This document shows, in pieces, positions 1 to 9,599 of a DNA stretch of 64,000 bases (position 1 is the first letter of the stretch; every line of letters begins with the position of its first letter). The position numbers and the translations under genes were made by a program. The stretch comes from Methyloprofundus sp. (GTDB taxonomy: Bacteria > Pseudomonadota > Gammaproteobacteria > Methylococcales > Methylomonadaceae), in contig DUBW01000059.1 in NCBI GenBank assembly GCA_012960135.1, forward strand, positions 18,647 through 82,646, read 5' to 3'. The notes under the pieces were generated by a model, which saw only the letters and a list, made by a program, of their open reading frames with translations, had not been told where the DNA came from and searched no databases.

Positions 1-163
1 TTATCCACCTGGTTTGTAGAGTTAGCCGGTCATCATCTGTTCCCTTGTTTACTTGCATTACTCTCTGTTTTGTAAAATGATGGCTACTGTGCTATTTATT
101 GCAAGCCTAGGTAAAAAATGACCTATCGCTGTTCGTATAAGTTGCCTTAAAATCTAAACCATC

Positions 164-236
164 TGTAGGGCTAGGCTTTAGCCCGCCGTTACATCTAAAT
201 ATTCGGCTATAAAGGCGGGCTAAAGCCGCATCCTAC
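164..236. repeat. REP-like palindromic hairpin, copy 1
   Basis: Two arms read roughly GTAGGGCTAGGCTTTAGCCC and its complement, around a loop of about 25 bases. The core GGCTTTAGCCCGC recurs at 25420-25465 and 32492-32549. It lies in the leader of hslV; nothing else is seen in bases 1-377. The element is typical in size and form of REP or BIME sequences mobilised by RAYT transposases, and a broken RAYT gene is present at the right end of the window. Confidence 0.75.
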
Positions 237-377
237 CCTGCACAGTAATCATTATAAATAAGCTGAAAAATTATTAACTCTGTGGTTTTGTATTATTTCT
301 ATTTTAAACTCTATCAACACATGCAGTATCCATGTAAAATTGAACGATTTATTTTCAAATATACGGGTAAGTTATCA

Positions 378-926
378 GTGGATTTTAGAGGTACAACAAT
401 TCTTTCTGTGCGCCGTGGCGATAAAGTCGTTATCGGCGGTGATGGCCAAGTTACTTTAGGTAATACAGTAATGAAAGGTAATGCGCGTAAAGTACGTCGC
501 CTATACCATGACAAAGTGATTGCCGGGTTTGCCGGTGCAACGGCAGATGCCTTTACGCTGTTTGAGCATTTTGAGGGCAAGCTGGAAAAACATCACGGTA
601 ATCTAACTCGGGCTGCCGTGGAAATGGCTAAGGACTGGCGTACTGAACGTGCCTTACGCAAACTGGAAGCACTACTATCCATTGCAGATAGTAAAACCTC
701 GCTCATTATTTCCGGAAATGGTGATGTGATTGAGCCGGAATACGATTTAATCGCCATTGGTTCAGGTGGTCCTTTCGCACAGTCTGCTGCACGAGCATTA
801 CTGGAAAATACGGATTTGAGCGCTCGGGATATCGTCGAGAAGTCGCTTAATATTGCGGCAGATGTGTGTATTTATACCAATCACAATTTACGCATAGAAG
901 AACTAGACGCTGAGCCTAAGGACTAA
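378..926 (+). CDS. hslV: ATP-dependent protease proteolytic subunit HslV (ClpQ)
   Basis: HslV forms the threonine-protease double hexamer of the HslUV cytoplasmic protease and cuts unfolded proteins delivered by HslU. The reading frame is open upstream to 282, but the conserved protein begins near [15 protein letters not shown] at 378 gives 182 residues, close to the family length of about 180, so it is preferred over the ATG at 321. The catalytic threonine would be residue 6, after a five-residue propeptide ending in Gly. The GDGQVTLGN and [14 protein letters not shown] blocks and the C-terminal [12 protein letters not shown] are typical. hslU follows after 6 bases, so the pair is co-transcribed. 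The identity is secure; the exact start is not. Confidence 0.95.
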   Translation: MDFRGTTILSVRRGDKVVIGGDGQVTLGNTVMKGNARKVRRLYHDKVIAGFAGATADAFTLFEHFEGKLEKHHGNLTRAAVEMAKDWRTERALRKLEALLSIADSKTSLIISGNGDVIEPEYDLIAIGSGGPFAQSAARALLENTDLSARDIVEKSLNIAADVCIYTNHNLRIEELDAEPKD

Positions 927-932
927 GAGCAC

Positions 933-2255
933 ATGACACAAATGACACCTAAAGAAATCGCCCACGAACTGGATAAGCATATTATAGGTCAGGCAAGTGC
1001 CAAACGCTCAGTTGCCATTGCCCTGCGTAATCGCTGGCGCCGTGCCCAGGTCGAAGGCACTATGCGCGATGAAATCACACCCAAGAATATACTAATGATC
1101 GGCCCTACCGGGGTGGGTAAAACTGAGATTGCACGTAGGCTTGCACGGCTTGCTAATGCGCCTTTTATTAAAATTGAAGCAACAAAGTTCACCGAAGTGG
1201 GCTATGTTGGTCGCGATGTCGAATCTATTGTGCGGGATTTAGTTGAAACTGCCTATAAGATGACCCGCGAAACAGAAATGGAAACTGTACAGCACCGTGC
1301 TATAGATGCTGCCGAGGAAGAAGTGCTGGATATCTTGTTACCTCGCGCTGATGGTGGCATGATATCCGAAACTGAAGCTTCAACGCGACAGAAAATGCGT
1401 AAGAAATTACGTGAAGGTGACTTTGATACTAAGGAAATTGAAGTTGAAGTACAAGCTTCGCGTATCGGTGTTGAAATCATGGCACCTCCCGGCATGGAAG
1501 AGATGACTAATCAGTTGCAGGGTATGTTTCAAAACCTGGGCAGTCAAAAAACCAAAGATCGTAAATTGCCGGTTAAAGAAGCGCTTAAATTACTAACTGA
1601 AGAACATGCAGCCAAACTGGTTAATGAAGACGATATTAAATTATCTGCAGTAGAATCAGTAGAGCAGCACGGCATCGTATTTCTGGATGAAATAGATAAG
1701 GTGTGCAAGCGCTCCGATTCGGGTGGCGGCGGTGATGTTTCTCGAGAAGGCGTGCAAAGAGATTTACTACCCTTGGTAGAAGGTAGTACCGTCAGCACTA
1801 AATACGGCATGATTAAAACCGATCATATTCTTTTTATTGCTTCAGGTGCATTTCACCTGACCAAACCTTCCGACTTAATACCTGAATTACAGGGTCGATT
1901 CCCTATTCGAGTTGAACTGGATGCCTTAAGCACAGCTGATTTTGTGCGCATTCTGACCGAACCAGATGCTTCTTTAACAGAACAATATCAGGCGTTACTG
2001 GCAACTGAGGGAGTCACACTTAGCTTTACCGATGATGGCATTCAGCGCATTGCCGAACTGGGTTGGGAAGTGAATGAAAAAACTGAAAATATCGGTGCCC
2101 GTCGCTTACATACTATTTTAGAGCGCTTATTAGAAGCAGTGTCCTTTGATGCGCCTGATTTAGTCGATAAAGATATTGTTGTTGATGCAGAGTATGTAAA
2201 CCAGTATCTTTCTGAGTTTGTTCAAGATGAAGATTTAAGCCGTTATATATTATAA
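933..2255 (+). CDS. hslU: HslUV protease ATPase subunit HslU (ClpY)
   Basis: HslU is the AAA+ unfoldase that recognises substrates and threads them into HslV. The 440-residue protein has the usual length. Walker A GPTGVGKT is at residues 57-64, and Walker B is in [10 protein letters not shown] near residue 250. The variable I-domain with acidic helices lies between them. The extreme C-terminus DLSRYIL is the conserved tail that inserts into HslV and activates it. The ATG at 933 follows hslV closely, and the DUF971 gene follows after 2 bases, forming one transcription unit, probably of the heat-shock type. Confidence 0.98.
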   Translation: MTQMTPKEIAHELDKHIIGQASAKRSVAIALRNRWRRAQVEGTMRDEITPKNILMIGPTGVGKTEIARRLARLANAPFIKIEATKFTEVGYVGRDVESIVRDLVETAYKMTRETEMETVQHRAIDAAEEEVLDILLPRADGGMISETEASTRQKMRKKLREGDFDTKEIEVEVQASRIGVEIMAPPGMEEMTNQLQGMFQNLGSQKTKDRKLPVKEALKLLTEEHAAKLVNEDDIKLSAVESVEQHGIVFLDEIDKVCKRSDSGGGGDVSREGVQRDLLPLVEGSTVSTKYGMIKTDHILFIASGAFHLTKPSDLIPELQGRFPIRVELDALSTADFVRILTEPDASLTEQYQALLATEGVTLSFTDDGIQRIAELGWEVNEKTENIGARRLHTILERLLEAVSFDAPDLVDKDIVVDAEYVNQYLSEFVQDEDLSRYIL

Positions 2256-2257
2256 TT

Positions 2258-2647
2258 ATGCGCATTAAAGCAGAAGAAATTGACACTCACCCTACGGAAA
2301 TAAAATTACACAAAGTTTCACGCATTCTTGAAGTTAGCTTTGCTGATGGAAAAATATTTCATCTGCCTTGTGAGTACCTGAGAGTTTTTACGCCATCGGC
2401 TGAAGCACTCGGGCACGCGCCGGGACAGGAAATTTTACAAACGGGCAAAGAGTCCGTCTCGATAGAGGCGATAAAGCCGATTGGTAATTATGGTATTTCA
2501 CCCGATTTTAGTGACGGGCATGGCAGCGGTATTTATACCTGGGAATTGCTGTATAAACTGGGCAATGAATATGATGTTATCTGGCCTGGTTACCTGGAAG
2601 AATTAAAAGCTGCCGGGCATAGTCGCATTGAAGTTGCAAAAAATTAA
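2258..2647 (+). CDS. DUF971 (gamma-butyrobetaine hydroxylase N-terminal-like) protein
   Basis: A 129-residue protein of the DUF971 family, which resembles the small N-terminal domain of gamma-butyrobetaine and trimethyllysine dioxygenases but lacks the catalytic domain. Family marks are the FSDGKIFHLPCEYLR-like segment (here FADGKIFHLPCEYLRVF), PIGNYGISPDFSDGH and the GIYTWELLYKLG block. Free-standing members of this family are often encoded right after hslVU in proteobacteria, as here, where only 2 bases separate it from hslU. Its biochemical role is not established. Possible metal or Fe-S handling by the histidine and cysteine residues is only a suggestion. Confidence 0.9.
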   Translation: MRIKAEEIDTHPTEIKLHKVSRILEVSFADGKIFHLPCEYLRVFTPSAEALGHAPGQEILQTGKESVSIEAIKPIGNYGISPDFSDGHGSGIYTWELLYKLGNEYDVIWPGYLEELKAAGHSRIEVAKN

Positions 2648-2669
2648 GTACCTAATCAATAATTATATT

Positions 2670-2788
2670 GTAGGTTGGATGAGTTTTTTTATTGTGCAAT
2701 ATTAAAAAATGAAATCCAACATGAGGAGATTACCCAAAATGTCGGGTTTCGTTATCTGCGCTACGCTAGATAATCTCATCCAACCTAC
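2670..2788. repeat. 119-bp element with 14-bp inverted ends
   Basis: The ends GTAGGTTGGATGAG and CTCATCCAACCTAC are exact inverted complements, 14 bases each. The interior is also partly palindromic. It fills the gap between the DUF971 gene and ubiE. It looks like a non-autonomous palindromic repeat, and may also stop transcription of the hslVU operon. Confidence 0.7.
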
Positions 2789-2843
2789 GTGCTAAGGATC
2801 ACTGGTGATTGACAAAACCAGCCCCACTATTTAAGATAAATTT

Positions 2844-3590
2844 ATGACAACTGATAACACTACCCACTTTGGTTTTAAGCAAGTCGCCGAAGATGAAAAA
2901 GTAAAGATGGTACGCGGAGTTTTTGACTCTGTTGCCAGTCAATATGACATTATGAACGACTTGATGTCTATGGGCATACACCGTGTCTGGAAGCGGGTTG
3001 CGGTGCAATTAAGTAATGTCCGAGAAGGCGATCAAGTACTCGATTTAGCGGGGGGAACAGGAGATCTGACAACGCTGTTTAGCAAGCGAATTGGTAAATC
3101 TGGCAAAGTGGTTCTGGCAGATATTAATTCAGAAATGTTACGCACTGGACGCGACCGCTTAATTAATCGCGGCCTGACTGGTGTCACCTATGCCCAGGTT
3201 AATGCTGAATGTTTGCCTTTTGAAGACAATAGCTTTGATTGTGTATGTATTGCCTTTGGTTTACGCAATGTGACCGATAAGGACGCGGCTTTGCGCTCTA
3301 TGTACCGAGTATTAAAACCAGGCGGTCGGGTCATCGTTTTAGAATTCTCCCACCCTACTGATAAAATCACTGAAAAAATCTATGATTTTTATTCTTTTAA
3401 GCTATTACCCAAAATTGGTAAATTCGTTGCCAAAGATGAAGAGAGCTACCGATATTTAGCGGAATCGATTCGGATGCATCCCAAGCAAGATGTATTAAAA
3501 GAAATGATGCTTGATGCCGGTCTTGAGCGTTGTGAATATTTTAATATGTCACAAGGTATCGTTGCTGTGCATAGAGGTTATAAATTTTAA
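2844..3590 (+). CDS. ubiE: Ubiquinone/menaquinone biosynthesis C-methyltransferase UbiE
   Basis: UbiE is the SAM-dependent enzyme that methylates the ring carbon of demethylated quinone precursors. The 248-residue protein has the usual size. The SAM-binding motif [10 protein letters not shown] is at residues 66-75. The N-terminal [21 protein letters not shown] region and the C-terminal [11 protein letters not shown] are diagnostic of UbiE rather than of a generic methyltransferase. It starts a plus-strand cluster with ubiJ and ubiB, the same order as in Escherichia coli. Gene boundaries are clear from the ATG at 2844. Confidence 0.98.
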   Translation: MTTDNTTHFGFKQVAEDEKVKMVRGVFDSVASQYDIMNDLMSMGIHRVWKRVAVQLSNVREGDQVLDLAGGTGDLTTLFSKRIGKSGKVVLADINSEMLRTGRDRLINRGLTGVTYAQVNAECLPFEDNSFDCVCIAFGLRNVTDKDAALRSMYRVLKPGGRVIVLEFSHPTDKITEKIYDFYSFKLLPKIGKFVAKDEESYRYLAESIRMHPKQDVLKEMMLDAGLERCEYFNMSQGIVAVHRGYKF

Positions 3591-3695
3591 GTTAATTTTC
3601 CTCTGGAAAGCGACTTATTTTAGTCTTTCCCTGTTGATGCCTTAGATGGTGAGCAAAATAATGCTCACCCCACCCTTTCTCGACTGTCCAAGACG

Positions 3696-4319
3696 ATGAC
3701 CATCAAACCACTGCTTATCGGCGCTTTTGAAACCTCTCTGAATAAATACCTTAGTCTGGATGGGGATGTGGCTGTGTTCCTACAACCACTCCAAGGTAAA
3801 ATCATAGCCGTGACGATAACGCCATTTAACGAAACATTGTATTTGTGCCCGAATAGCACAAATATCCAGATTATCGACCATTATCAGGGCAACATCGACA
3901 CGACCATAAGCGGTTCTTTAACGGCACTGGGCTTAATGGGACTCAGTTCTACTCCGGCACGCTCCTTTTTTTCAGGTGAGGTATCAATCACTGGTGATTT
4001 AAGTGTCGGCCATCAATTTCAGAGCCTGTTTGAAAAACTGGACATCGACTTGGAAGAACAAGTGTCTCATGTAACCGGCGATATAGTGGCGCACAAGGTA
4101 GGTCTTTTTTTTCGTAACGCCAGTCGATGGCATCAAGATACCTTACAAACTGCCCAACTGAATATCAAAGAGTTTTTACAGGATGAAACGCAAGACCTCC
4201 CTCCTGCTCCTGAAGTCAACATCCTGATCCAGCAAGTCGATCAGCTTAAAGAAGATTATGAGCGTCTTAATGCACGCTTTAAGCGCTTAGATGCCAAATT
4301 AAAAGAACAGCAGGCTTAG
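3696..4319 (+). CDS. ubiJ: Ubiquinone biosynthesis accessory factor UbiJ (SCP2 domain)
   Basis: A 207-residue protein between ubiE and ubiB. UbiJ is the lipid-binding scaffold of the soluble ubiquinone-synthesis metabolon. The N-terminal two-thirds is an SCP2-like fold with a lipid cavity ([35 protein letters not shown]). The C-terminus is a charged coiled coil ([22 protein letters not shown]), as in the E. coli protein of about 201 residues. It lies 8 bases from ubiB. Sequence conservation in this family is low, so gene order carries much of the weight. Confidence 0.93.
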   Translation: MTIKPLLIGAFETSLNKYLSLDGDVAVFLQPLQGKIIAVTITPFNETLYLCPNSTNIQIIDHYQGNIDTTISGSLTALGLMGLSSTPARSFFSGEVSITGDLSVGHQFQSLFEKLDIDLEEQVSHVTGDIVAHKVGLFFRNASRWHQDTLQTAQLNIKEFLQDETQDLPPAPEVNILIQQVDQLKEDYERLNARFKRLDAKLKEQQA

Positions 4320-4327
4320 GAACTATT

Positions 4328-5878
4328 GTGAAACACCCAAAACTAATATTACGCGTCATCCACATTAACTGGGTATTTATTACTCATGGTCTGGACGACT
4401 TGATTCTAAATACCCACTTGTTCAGGCCGCTGCGATTTCTAGGTGTTTTTTCTCCCAATTTCTGGCGTAAAAAAGACTTAGCAGAGCGTGGCGTGCGCAT
4501 TCGCCGCACACTTGAAGACTTAGGTCCTATTTATGTTAAATTTGGTCAGGCTTTATCAACGCGTAAAGACATCTTGCCCGATGATATCGCTGATGAACTG
4601 GTCAAACTTCAAGATAAAGTCCCGCCTTTTTCAGATCAACTAGCGCGTGAGGTGATCGAACAAGAGCTAGGCATGTCTATCGATACTGCCTTTGCAGAAT
4701 TTTCTCCCAGCCCACTGGCCTCCGCTTCTGTTGCGCAAGTCCATACTGCGGTTTTACATACTGGCGAGCAAGTCGTTGTTAAAGTATTACGCCCTGATGT
4801 AGAAAAATGGATACATTCAGATATAGGCTTATTATATGAACTTGCCTATTTTGCCGAAAAATTCTGGGATGATGCCAAGCGTATGCATGCCAAAGAGATT
4901 GTTGCTGAATTCGAAAAAACATTATTAGATGAGCTGGATTTAGTTAGAGAGGCCGGCAATGCTGCAAAATTACGGCGTAATTTCCTCAACTCTGAGTCTA
5001 TTTATATCCCTGAAATTTACTGGGAATTTACGCGAAAAAAAGTATTGGTCATGGAACGTATTCACGGTATCCCAGTCGGCAATATCGATGAATTACGTGA
5101 CAACAATGCAGATTTTAAACTCCTAGCCGAGCGTGGCGTAGAAATCTTTTTTACCCAGGTTTTTAGAGATAATTTTTTCCATGCTGATATGCACCCGGGT
5201 AATATATTTGTGGAATTACCGGGTAAGTATATTGCAGTAGATTTTGGTATTGTCGGCACCTTGTCGACTTCCGATCAACGCTATTTAGCCGAAAATTTTC
5301 TGGCATTTTTTAATCAGGATTATCGCCGTGTTGCCGAAATGCATATCGCTTCAGGCTGGGTTCCTGCCAATACCCGGGTAGAGGAATTTGAATCTGCGAT
5401 ACGCAGCGTCTGTGAACCGATTTTTGATAAGCCGCTAAAAGATATATCCTTTGGCTTGTTGTTATTGCGTTTATTTCAAACGGCACGCCGCTTTGATATG
5501 CAAGTCCAGCCGCAATTAGTGTTATTGCAAAAGACCTTATTAAATATTGAAGGCCTAGGACGTCAACTATATCCAGATCTGGATTTATGGCAGACAGCTA
5601 AACCGTTTCTGGAAGACTGGTTTAAAGAACGATTAAGCCCTAAGACCAAAATTAAACAGGCGATAAAGAAGTTTCCTGAATTAGCGGAAAAATTCCCTGA
5701 AATACCCGCATTGCTGTTTCAGGTCTTAGATGATGCAGCGCATACTAGTGAGCGCGCTAACCGACAAACGCAACAATTAGAAAAAATGCGCGAGCAAATG
5801 AAAGATAGCCAGAAAACTACGGCATACACCCTGTTAGCTAGTGCAGCACTAATTAGTGCTGCCATTATTTGGTCGTAA
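4328..5878 (+). CDS. ubiB: Ubiquinone biosynthesis regulatory kinase-like protein UbiB
   Basis: UbiB belongs to the ABC1/ADCK atypical kinase family and is an ATPase needed for ubiquinone synthesis, probably helping to extract hydrophobic intermediates from the membrane. The 516-residue length is close to that of E. coli UbiB. The KxGQ motif (KFGQ) is at residues 71-74, followed by LSTRKDILP. The Ala-rich loop ASASVAQVH replaces a normal P-loop, and the catalytic-type HADMHPGN and VDFGIVG segments follow. A C-terminal hydrophobic segment near residues 498-515 is a membrane anchor. The next gene starts one base after its stop, suggesting translational coupling. Confidence 0.98.
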   Translation: MKHPKLILRVIHINWVFITHGLDDLILNTHLFRPLRFLGVFSPNFWRKKDLAERGVRIRRTLEDLGPIYVKFGQALSTRKDILPDDIADELVKLQDKVPPFSDQLAREVIEQELGMSIDTAFAEFSPSPLASASVAQVHTAVLHTGEQVVVKVLRPDVEKWIHSDIGLLYELAYFAEKFWDDAKRMHAKEIVAEFEKTLLDELDLVREAGNAAKLRRNFLNSESIYIPEIYWEFTRKKVLVMERIHGIPVGNIDELRDNNADFKLLAERGVEIFFTQVFRDNFFHADMHPGNIFVELPGKYIAVDFGIVGTLSTSDQRYLAENFLAFFNQDYRRVAEMHIASGWVPANTRVEEFESAIRSVCEPIFDKPLKDISFGLLLLRLFQTARRFDMQVQPQLVLLQKTLLNIEGLGRQLYPDLDLWQTAKPFLEDWFKERLSPKTKIKQAIKKFPELAEKFPEIPALLFQVLDDAAHTSERANRQTQQLEKMREQMKDSQKTTAYTLLASAALISAAIIWS

Positions 5879-5879
5879 A

Positions 5880-7214
5880 ATGCTTATAAACTTTATTCCC
5901 AAAGCAGAAATTTCCGCAAAAGAAAACCTGGAATGGCTGTTTATTCTTAGAAACCTGATGATCGGTGGTGAGTCACTTTTATTATTAATTTCTGTTGATT
6001 TTTTAAAAATACCACTCCATCAGGATGCGCTATGGCTAACTATTTCCGCCATAGGCACAGTCAATCTGTACACCTGGATTCGCCTGCAAACAGATACGCC
6101 TGTGACAGAAATGGAGATCTTTTCGCAATTAGCCATTGATGTCTTTGCTATTACAGCGCTACTCTATTTAACAGGCGGAGCAACCAACCCCTTTACCTGG
6201 ATTTTTTTACTGCCGGTTATTCTGACCGCCATTATTCTACCGCATACCTATACCTGGTATATGGTCATCCTGACCACTACTTTATATACTTTCCTGATTC
6301 CCTACCATGCCTCTTTAACACCTATTGAGCCGCACATGATGAATATGATGGCGATGTCGCCAGAAGCTCATATCATGCAGGATGAAGAATTCTTTAATTT
6401 CCATATTTTTGGTATGTGGTTCGGTTTTGTCTGTAGTGCCGGTTTAGTTGCATTCTTTGCTTTGGAACTTTCCAATACCATCAAGGCAGGCGAACGCACA
6501 CTAGCCGAAGCTCGCGAAAAATCATTACAGGATGAGCGCATCATTTCTTTAGGCACCCTAGCTGCCAGTGCCGCACATGATATGGGCACACCACTGGGTA
6601 CGATGGCAATTATTGTCCATGAACTAAAGGATGATTATAGTCCTGAAGTGCATGACGATTTGCATGACAAGATACATATCATGCAAGAACAGATCAACCG
6701 ATGCAAACAGGCCTTATCGGTTATGTCTGCATCGGCAGGTCAATTACGCGCAGAATCAGGGCATGTCACGATACTCAGTGATTATCTGGATGAAGTAATT
6801 ACCCAATGGCGTTCTCAGCAACCTGGGGTAAAGCTGAATTTACACATTAGTCCCTTGGCTCCCCTCAATGAAAATATTCTGGCCGAAATTACCCTGACCC
6901 ATTCGCTGATTAATATCCTCAACAATGCGGCAGAAGTCACACCTCAAGACGAGGGCATAGACCTTATGATCGACCCTTGTGCAACCAACGAGAATGTTGC
7001 CATAAAAATACGTGACTATGGACCTGGCATCCCTGATGAACTGATGAACAAAATTGGTAAAATGCCGATTGATGACAGCAACCAGGGGCTAGGCGTAGGC
7101 TTATTCCTTACTTACTCTACAATTGCCCGCTTAGGCGGTAAAATAAACATTAGTAATGCGTCACCAGGGGGGGCATGTATTTCAATTATCTTACCTCTGG
7201 TAATATCTGCATAA
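5880..7214 (+). CDS. regB: RegB/PrrB/ActS-family redox sensor histidine kinase
   Basis: A membrane-bound sensor kinase of 444 residues from the ATG at 5880; a GTG at 5856 would overlap ubiB. The N-terminal half has about six hydrophobic segments and contains GGATNPF at residues 99-105, the ubiquinone-binding GGxxNPF signature of RegB/PrrB kinases. The H-box AASAAHDMGTPLGT places the phospho-histidine at residue 233. A cysteine in INRCKQAL (residue 275) sits 42 residues later, about where the redox-active cysteine of Rhodobacter RegB lies (residue 265, phospho-His 225). The HATPase domain shows the N box (NILNNAAEV) and the DYGPGIP and GLGVGLFL motifs. Its place after ubiEJB and before the response regulator supports quinone or redox sensing. 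The signal it senses has not been tested. Confidence 0.92.
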   Translation: MLINFIPKAEISAKENLEWLFILRNLMIGGESLLLLISVDFLKIPLHQDALWLTISAIGTVNLYTWIRLQTDTPVTEMEIFSQLAIDVFAITALLYLTGGATNPFTWIFLLPVILTAIILPHTYTWYMVILTTTLYTFLIPYHASLTPIEPHMMNMMAMSPEAHIMQDEEFFNFHIFGMWFGFVCSAGLVAFFALELSNTIKAGERTLAEAREKSLQDERIISLGTLAASAAHDMGTPLGTMAIIVHELKDDYSPEVHDDLHDKIHIMQEQINRCKQALSVMSASAGQLRAESGHVTILSDYLDEVITQWRSQQPGVKLNLHISPLAPLNENILAEITLTHSLINILNNAAEVTPQDEGIDLMIDPCATNENVAIKIRDYGPGIPDELMNKIGKMPIDDSNQGLGVGLFLTYSTIARLGGKINISNASPGGACISIILPLVISA

Positions 7215-7240
7215 ATGCTAAACCCTTATAATTAAACAAT

Positions 7241-7783
7241 ATGTCTGAAAAAAATAATGTCCGATTATTACTGGTAGATGATGACCTGACCTATTGTTCG
7301 GTACTTAAATCTGCCCTCGAAAAAAGAGGTTTTTCAATCTCAGTGGCCCACAATGTCAAAGATGGACTAGCACTGGCGGAACAACTCGAACCTGAATTTG
7401 CGGTGATCGATTTGCGCATAGGCCATGAATCTGGCCTGGAATTAGTGCAAAAATTAATCTCTCTGGATGATAATACCCAGGTGGTTATGCTCACCGGCTT
7501 TGCCAGTATTGCTACTGCAGTAGAAGCCATTAAGCTAGGCGCTAAACATTATTTAACCAAGCCCGCCAATGCGGATGAAATTATGCATGCCCTGCAAAAG
7601 AATTCGGGTGATAGCTCGGTTGTCATTAATGAAAATCCACTCTCGGTTAAGCGCCTGGAGTGGGAGCATCTACAAAAAGTGCTAATGGAACATGATGGCA
7701 ATATTTCAGCGGCTGCCAGAGCCCTAAATATGCACCGCCGTACATTACAAAGAAAACTTGATAAGCATCCAGTACGCGAATAG
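7241..7783 (+). CDS. regA: RegA/PrrA/ActR-family response regulator
   Basis: The cognate regulator of the kinase 26 bases upstream. Its 180 residues match the compact RegA family of about 180. The receiver domain has the acidic pair in LLVDDD, the phospho-acceptor Asp57 in FAVIDLRIG and the Lys in HYLTKPA. The C-terminus is a Fis-type helix-turn-helix with the conserved AARALNMHRRTLQRKL, which is nearly invariant in RegA/ActR proteins. Known family members switch respiration, carbon and nitrogen genes by redox state. The targets here are unknown, and adjacency to the ubi genes makes autoregulation of quinone synthesis a reasonable idea. Confidence 0.93.
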   Translation: MSEKNNVRLLLVDDDLTYCSVLKSALEKRGFSISVAHNVKDGLALAEQLEPEFAVIDLRIGHESGLELVQKLISLDDNTQVVMLTGFASIATAVEAIKLGAKHYLTKPANADEIMHALQKNSGDSSVVINENPLSVKRLEWEHLQKVLMEHDGNISAAARALNMHRRTLQRKLDKHPVRE

Positions 7784-7797
7784 CGAGAATAGCCCTA

Positions 7798-8793
7798 ATG
7801 AGCGACAATACTACTGAACATCCTTTTGCCGAATTTATTAGAATTCTGGGTAAAGGGAAAAATGGCTCTCGCCCGCTGACTCAAGACGAAGCTTATCGTG
7901 CCATGCGCATGATCCTAGCAGGTGAAGTTGAAGAAATACAATTGGGTGCATTCCTGATGTTAATGCGCGTCAAAGAAGAGACGGCTGAAGAACTGGCTGG
8001 CTTTGTTCTTGCTGTGCGTGAAACATTACCCAATATTGCTTCTCAAACTGCCGATTTAGATTGGTCAGCATATGCCGGCAAACGTCGTCATTTACCGTGG
8101 TTTATATTATCCAGCCTATTACTGTCTGAAAATGATATCAAAGTCCTTATGCACGGCTCTGCTGCTCATTCCGCAAGCAGGGTGTTTGCCCAAGATATGC
8201 TGCCTTTATTTTCTTTAGCTAAAGCCAATTCATTTGCCGAGGCAGAGCGACAATTACAGGTACGAAACTTTGCCTATCTGTCTCTGGAGCAATTTTGTCC
8301 TGCCCTAAATAGAATGATCCATTTGCGTAACTTAATGGGGCTACGTTCCCCGGTGCATACGCTAGTACGCCTGGTCAACCCATTGAATGCGCCCTATAGC
8401 ATACAGGGCATTTTTCACCCAGGTTACCGCCCGGTGCATCAGGAAGCCGCATTATTATTAAAACAGGCACATATGACCGTTATTAAGGGCGAAGGTGGGG
8501 AAACTGAGCGAAATCCAGATATGCAATGTTTAGCACAGAGTGTGCATGCGGGTGAATTATCCGAAGAAATATGGCCGGCTTTATTTCCCAGACGCCACGT
8601 TAAGCCTAAGATACTTGAGCCAGAACAGCTTATTCAGCTATGGCGTGGTGAAATCAATGATGAATTTGCTGAAGCAAGTATTATCGGTACAACAGCGGTT
8701 GCATTAAAGTTGATGGCTAAAGCTGAGTCACAGGAAGCAGCACAACTATTAGCAACTGACTATTGGCAGAAACGTGATAAAAGCAGCTATTAA
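7798..8793 (+). CDS. ybiB: YbiB-like glycosyltransferase family protein (TrpD paralogue)
   Basis: A 331-residue protein related to anthranilate phosphoribosyltransferase (TrpD2/YbiB group). The N-terminal helical domain (PFAEFIRILGKGKNGSRPLT, then AYRAMRMILAGEVEEIQLGAFLM) and the ARVGxxxxFNPLGP-like region, here TLVRLVNPLNAP, fit YbiB. The phosphate-binding glycines of TrpD are altered, as in YbiB, which in E. coli binds nucleic acid and is not known to be an enzyme. It follows the response regulator by 14 bases, so it probably belongs to the same transcript. Its function here is not known. Confidence 0.85.
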   Translation: MSDNTTEHPFAEFIRILGKGKNGSRPLTQDEAYRAMRMILAGEVEEIQLGAFLMLMRVKEETAEELAGFVLAVRETLPNIASQTADLDWSAYAGKRRHLPWFILSSLLLSENDIKVLMHGSAAHSASRVFAQDMLPLFSLAKANSFAEAERQLQVRNFAYLSLEQFCPALNRMIHLRNLMGLRSPVHTLVRLVNPLNAPYSIQGIFHPGYRPVHQEAALLLKQAHMTVIKGEGGETERNPDMQCLAQSVHAGELSEEIWPALFPRRHVKPKILEPEQLIQLWRGEINDEFAEASIIGTTAVALKLMAKAESQEAAQLLATDYWQKRDKSSY

Positions 8794-8811
8794 ACAAGCG
8801 TTAAAGGTGTT

Positions 8812-9429
8812 CTATCGATGATAAAAACGTGGAATGCTTGGTAGACCAGATTTTTCCATGTGCTGATACTCCATACCAATTAATGTACCGCCATCTGCAT
8901 CATGTTCGAACCAGACGATACGACTTTCACCATATAAGTGTAATTTATCAAATTTGAACTCAGTAACCATCCCCACTTTTACTTCAACAAACTGATTAAT
9001 ATAAATCATGATGCCATCAACGGGTACATTTCTGGTCATAAAATAGTAAAATGTCTCCTTGATCAAAAACTGCCCAGGTGCGGCCATGTTCTTTCGATAA
9101 GATTTTCTTTTATATAGTAAATTATCTGCATCATAAGAGATTTGCTTAAACTCCATACCAATCAAGATATGTTCATCTTCCATTTCAACTCGAACGATCT
9201 CAGCTTCGCCTGCTAAATTTAAACTTTTTATGTAAATATCAACAAAGCTGGATTGCTTAAGCAGTAAAAAAACATCGCGTACATCGACTAAATTAGCCGA
9301 GGTATCTATAGCCACCAAAATCCCGGAAATGGAAAGATTTTTTACCTGCATTTCATGCTCGGCATTACCTATAAACAATAAACCTGAAAGCGAGAAAATT
9401 TCCCGAAAGTATTGTCTGGAATTAATCAT
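8812..9429 (-). CDS. Tandem PilZ-like domain protein
   Basis: A 205-residue soluble protein that reads as two consecutive PilZ-type beta-barrels. Repeat one runs from RQYFREI to VKNLSISGILVAID and GMEFKQI. Repeat two starts near residue 105 at YKRKSYRKN and has TRNVPVDGIMIYI and GMEYQHM. PilZ domains bind cyclic di-GMP through RxxxR and (D/N)xSxxG. Here the first copy keeps NLSISG, while the second has the divergent NVPVDG, so only one site may bind. It converges with ybiB. The partner process is unknown; motility, pili or polysaccharide are typical PilZ outputs. Confidence 0.75.
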   Translation of the reverse strand: MINSRQYFREIFSLSGLLFIGNAEHEMQVKNLSISGILVAIDTSANLVDVRDVFLLLKQSSFVDIYIKSLNLAGEAEIVRVEMEDEHILIGMEFKQISYDADNLLYKRKSYRKNMAAPGQFLIKETFYYFMTRNVPVDGIMIYINQFVEVKVGMVTEFKFDKLHLYGESRIVWFEHDADGGTLIGMEYQHMEKSGLPSIPRFYHR

Positions 9430-9599
9430 ATGTATAATTTAGCTGCGCTGTATATCTCATCGTTGGAGCTAGCTTACTACAAACCAGAAAAGCATCGACA
9501 CTCCAAAAATTTTCTATATAAGATAGTTTATATTAAACTAAAAACAATTTTTTTTACCACTTACTTGCTCTTTTTTGTCTGCCCATTTATTCTCGAACC

